Positions 63,907 through 64,000 of a DNA stretch of 64,000 nt are shown here, piece after piece; within the stretch, counting starts at the first letter, position 1; each line of letters begins with the position of its first letter. The translations under genes and the position numbers were made by a program. Source of the stretch: Trinickia fusca (GTDB lineage Bacteria > Pseudomonadota > Gammaproteobacteria > Burkholderiales > Burkholderiaceae); assembly GCF_003628145.1 (NCBI RefSeq), contig NZ_RBZV01000004.1:232766-296765 (forward strand), written 5' to 3'. Under the pieces are notes generated by a model. It saw nothing but the letters and a program-made list of their open reading frames with translations. It made no database searches and had not been told where the DNA came from.

Positions 63907-64000
63907 AGTGTCTGCATCGTCCTTCTTTGAGAAGGATGAGTCTCTTGCCAGCAAAGGGAGCTAGCTCAGCGGCGAAGCGCATCCACCATTGATTGCTAGC
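63905..64000. repeat. 96-bp direct repeat, outer copy (may continue)
   Basis: Outer copy, cut by the window edge. On the minus strand it codes for the C-terminal part of a gene lying to the right; the element's TGTAG end supplies a TAG stop after ...GRCRHL, seven codons short of the tail kept in the inner copy. Confidence 0.75.

Overview
The window has the GC-rich sequence and gene content of a beta-proteobacterium close to Burkholderia, Paraburkholderia or Trinickia. It carries a PaiB-like regulator, a Cu(I) ATPase behind a CueR-type promoter, a PatZ-like acetyltransferase, a Tar-like chemoreceptor and H-NS proteins of the type common there. The assignment rests on gene types and composition only; no rRNA or marker gene is present.

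Positions 1-22,500 are mostly ordinary chromosome: a DUF748/AsmA-like envelope protein, a DUF1254/DUF1214 lipoprotein, a PaiB-family flavoprotein, copA, a His-rich secreted peptide, a membrane protein with a 14-fold pentapeptide repeat, and an AGE-family sugar epimerase. A small unstable patch (about 11.8-14.3 kb) holds a DUF1016 nuclease remnant and two orphan genes. Then follow a chemoreceptor, a thioesterase, a VOC protein, an alpha/beta hydrolase, a FAH-family hydrolase, a conserved hypothetical and a PatZ-like acetyltransferase.

Positions 22,595-63,906 form a Tn7-like transposon. Its two ends share an inverted repeat starting TGT, and each end has three TnsB-type binding sites of about 20 bp. 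The tniQ, tnsC, tnsB and tnsA genes sit at the left end, all on the minus strand. The cargo (30-63.6 kb) is a defence and conflict island: a Gabija-like OLD nuclease plus UvrD helicase; an unrecognised four-gene cassette around a metallo-beta-lactamase-fold protein; a TerY-P-type triad (VWA, PP2C, kinase); an ABC three-component (ABC-3C) system; a reverse transcriptase-nitrilase fusion (DRT1/UG1 type) coupled to a HEPN-like DUF4145 gene; a GIY-YIG protein; several XRE regulators; an H-NS protein with three DNA-binding modules; an STM2901/DUF1493 pair; a PAAR plus ADP-ribosyltransferase-like toxin with a possible immunity gene; a DUF6765 protein; and two HAD-like genes, one of which has lost its catalytic aspartates.

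The last 350 bases hold a duplicated 3' gene end on either side of the transposon's right-end binding sites. No 5-bp target duplication is visible, so the element has either rearranged or inserted next to a relative. The best candidates for undescribed biology are the MBL-centred cassette (34.3-38.3 kb), the RT-nitrilase/DUF4145 unit directly behind an ABC-3C system (42.4-50.2 kb), and the duplicated target end at the right border.
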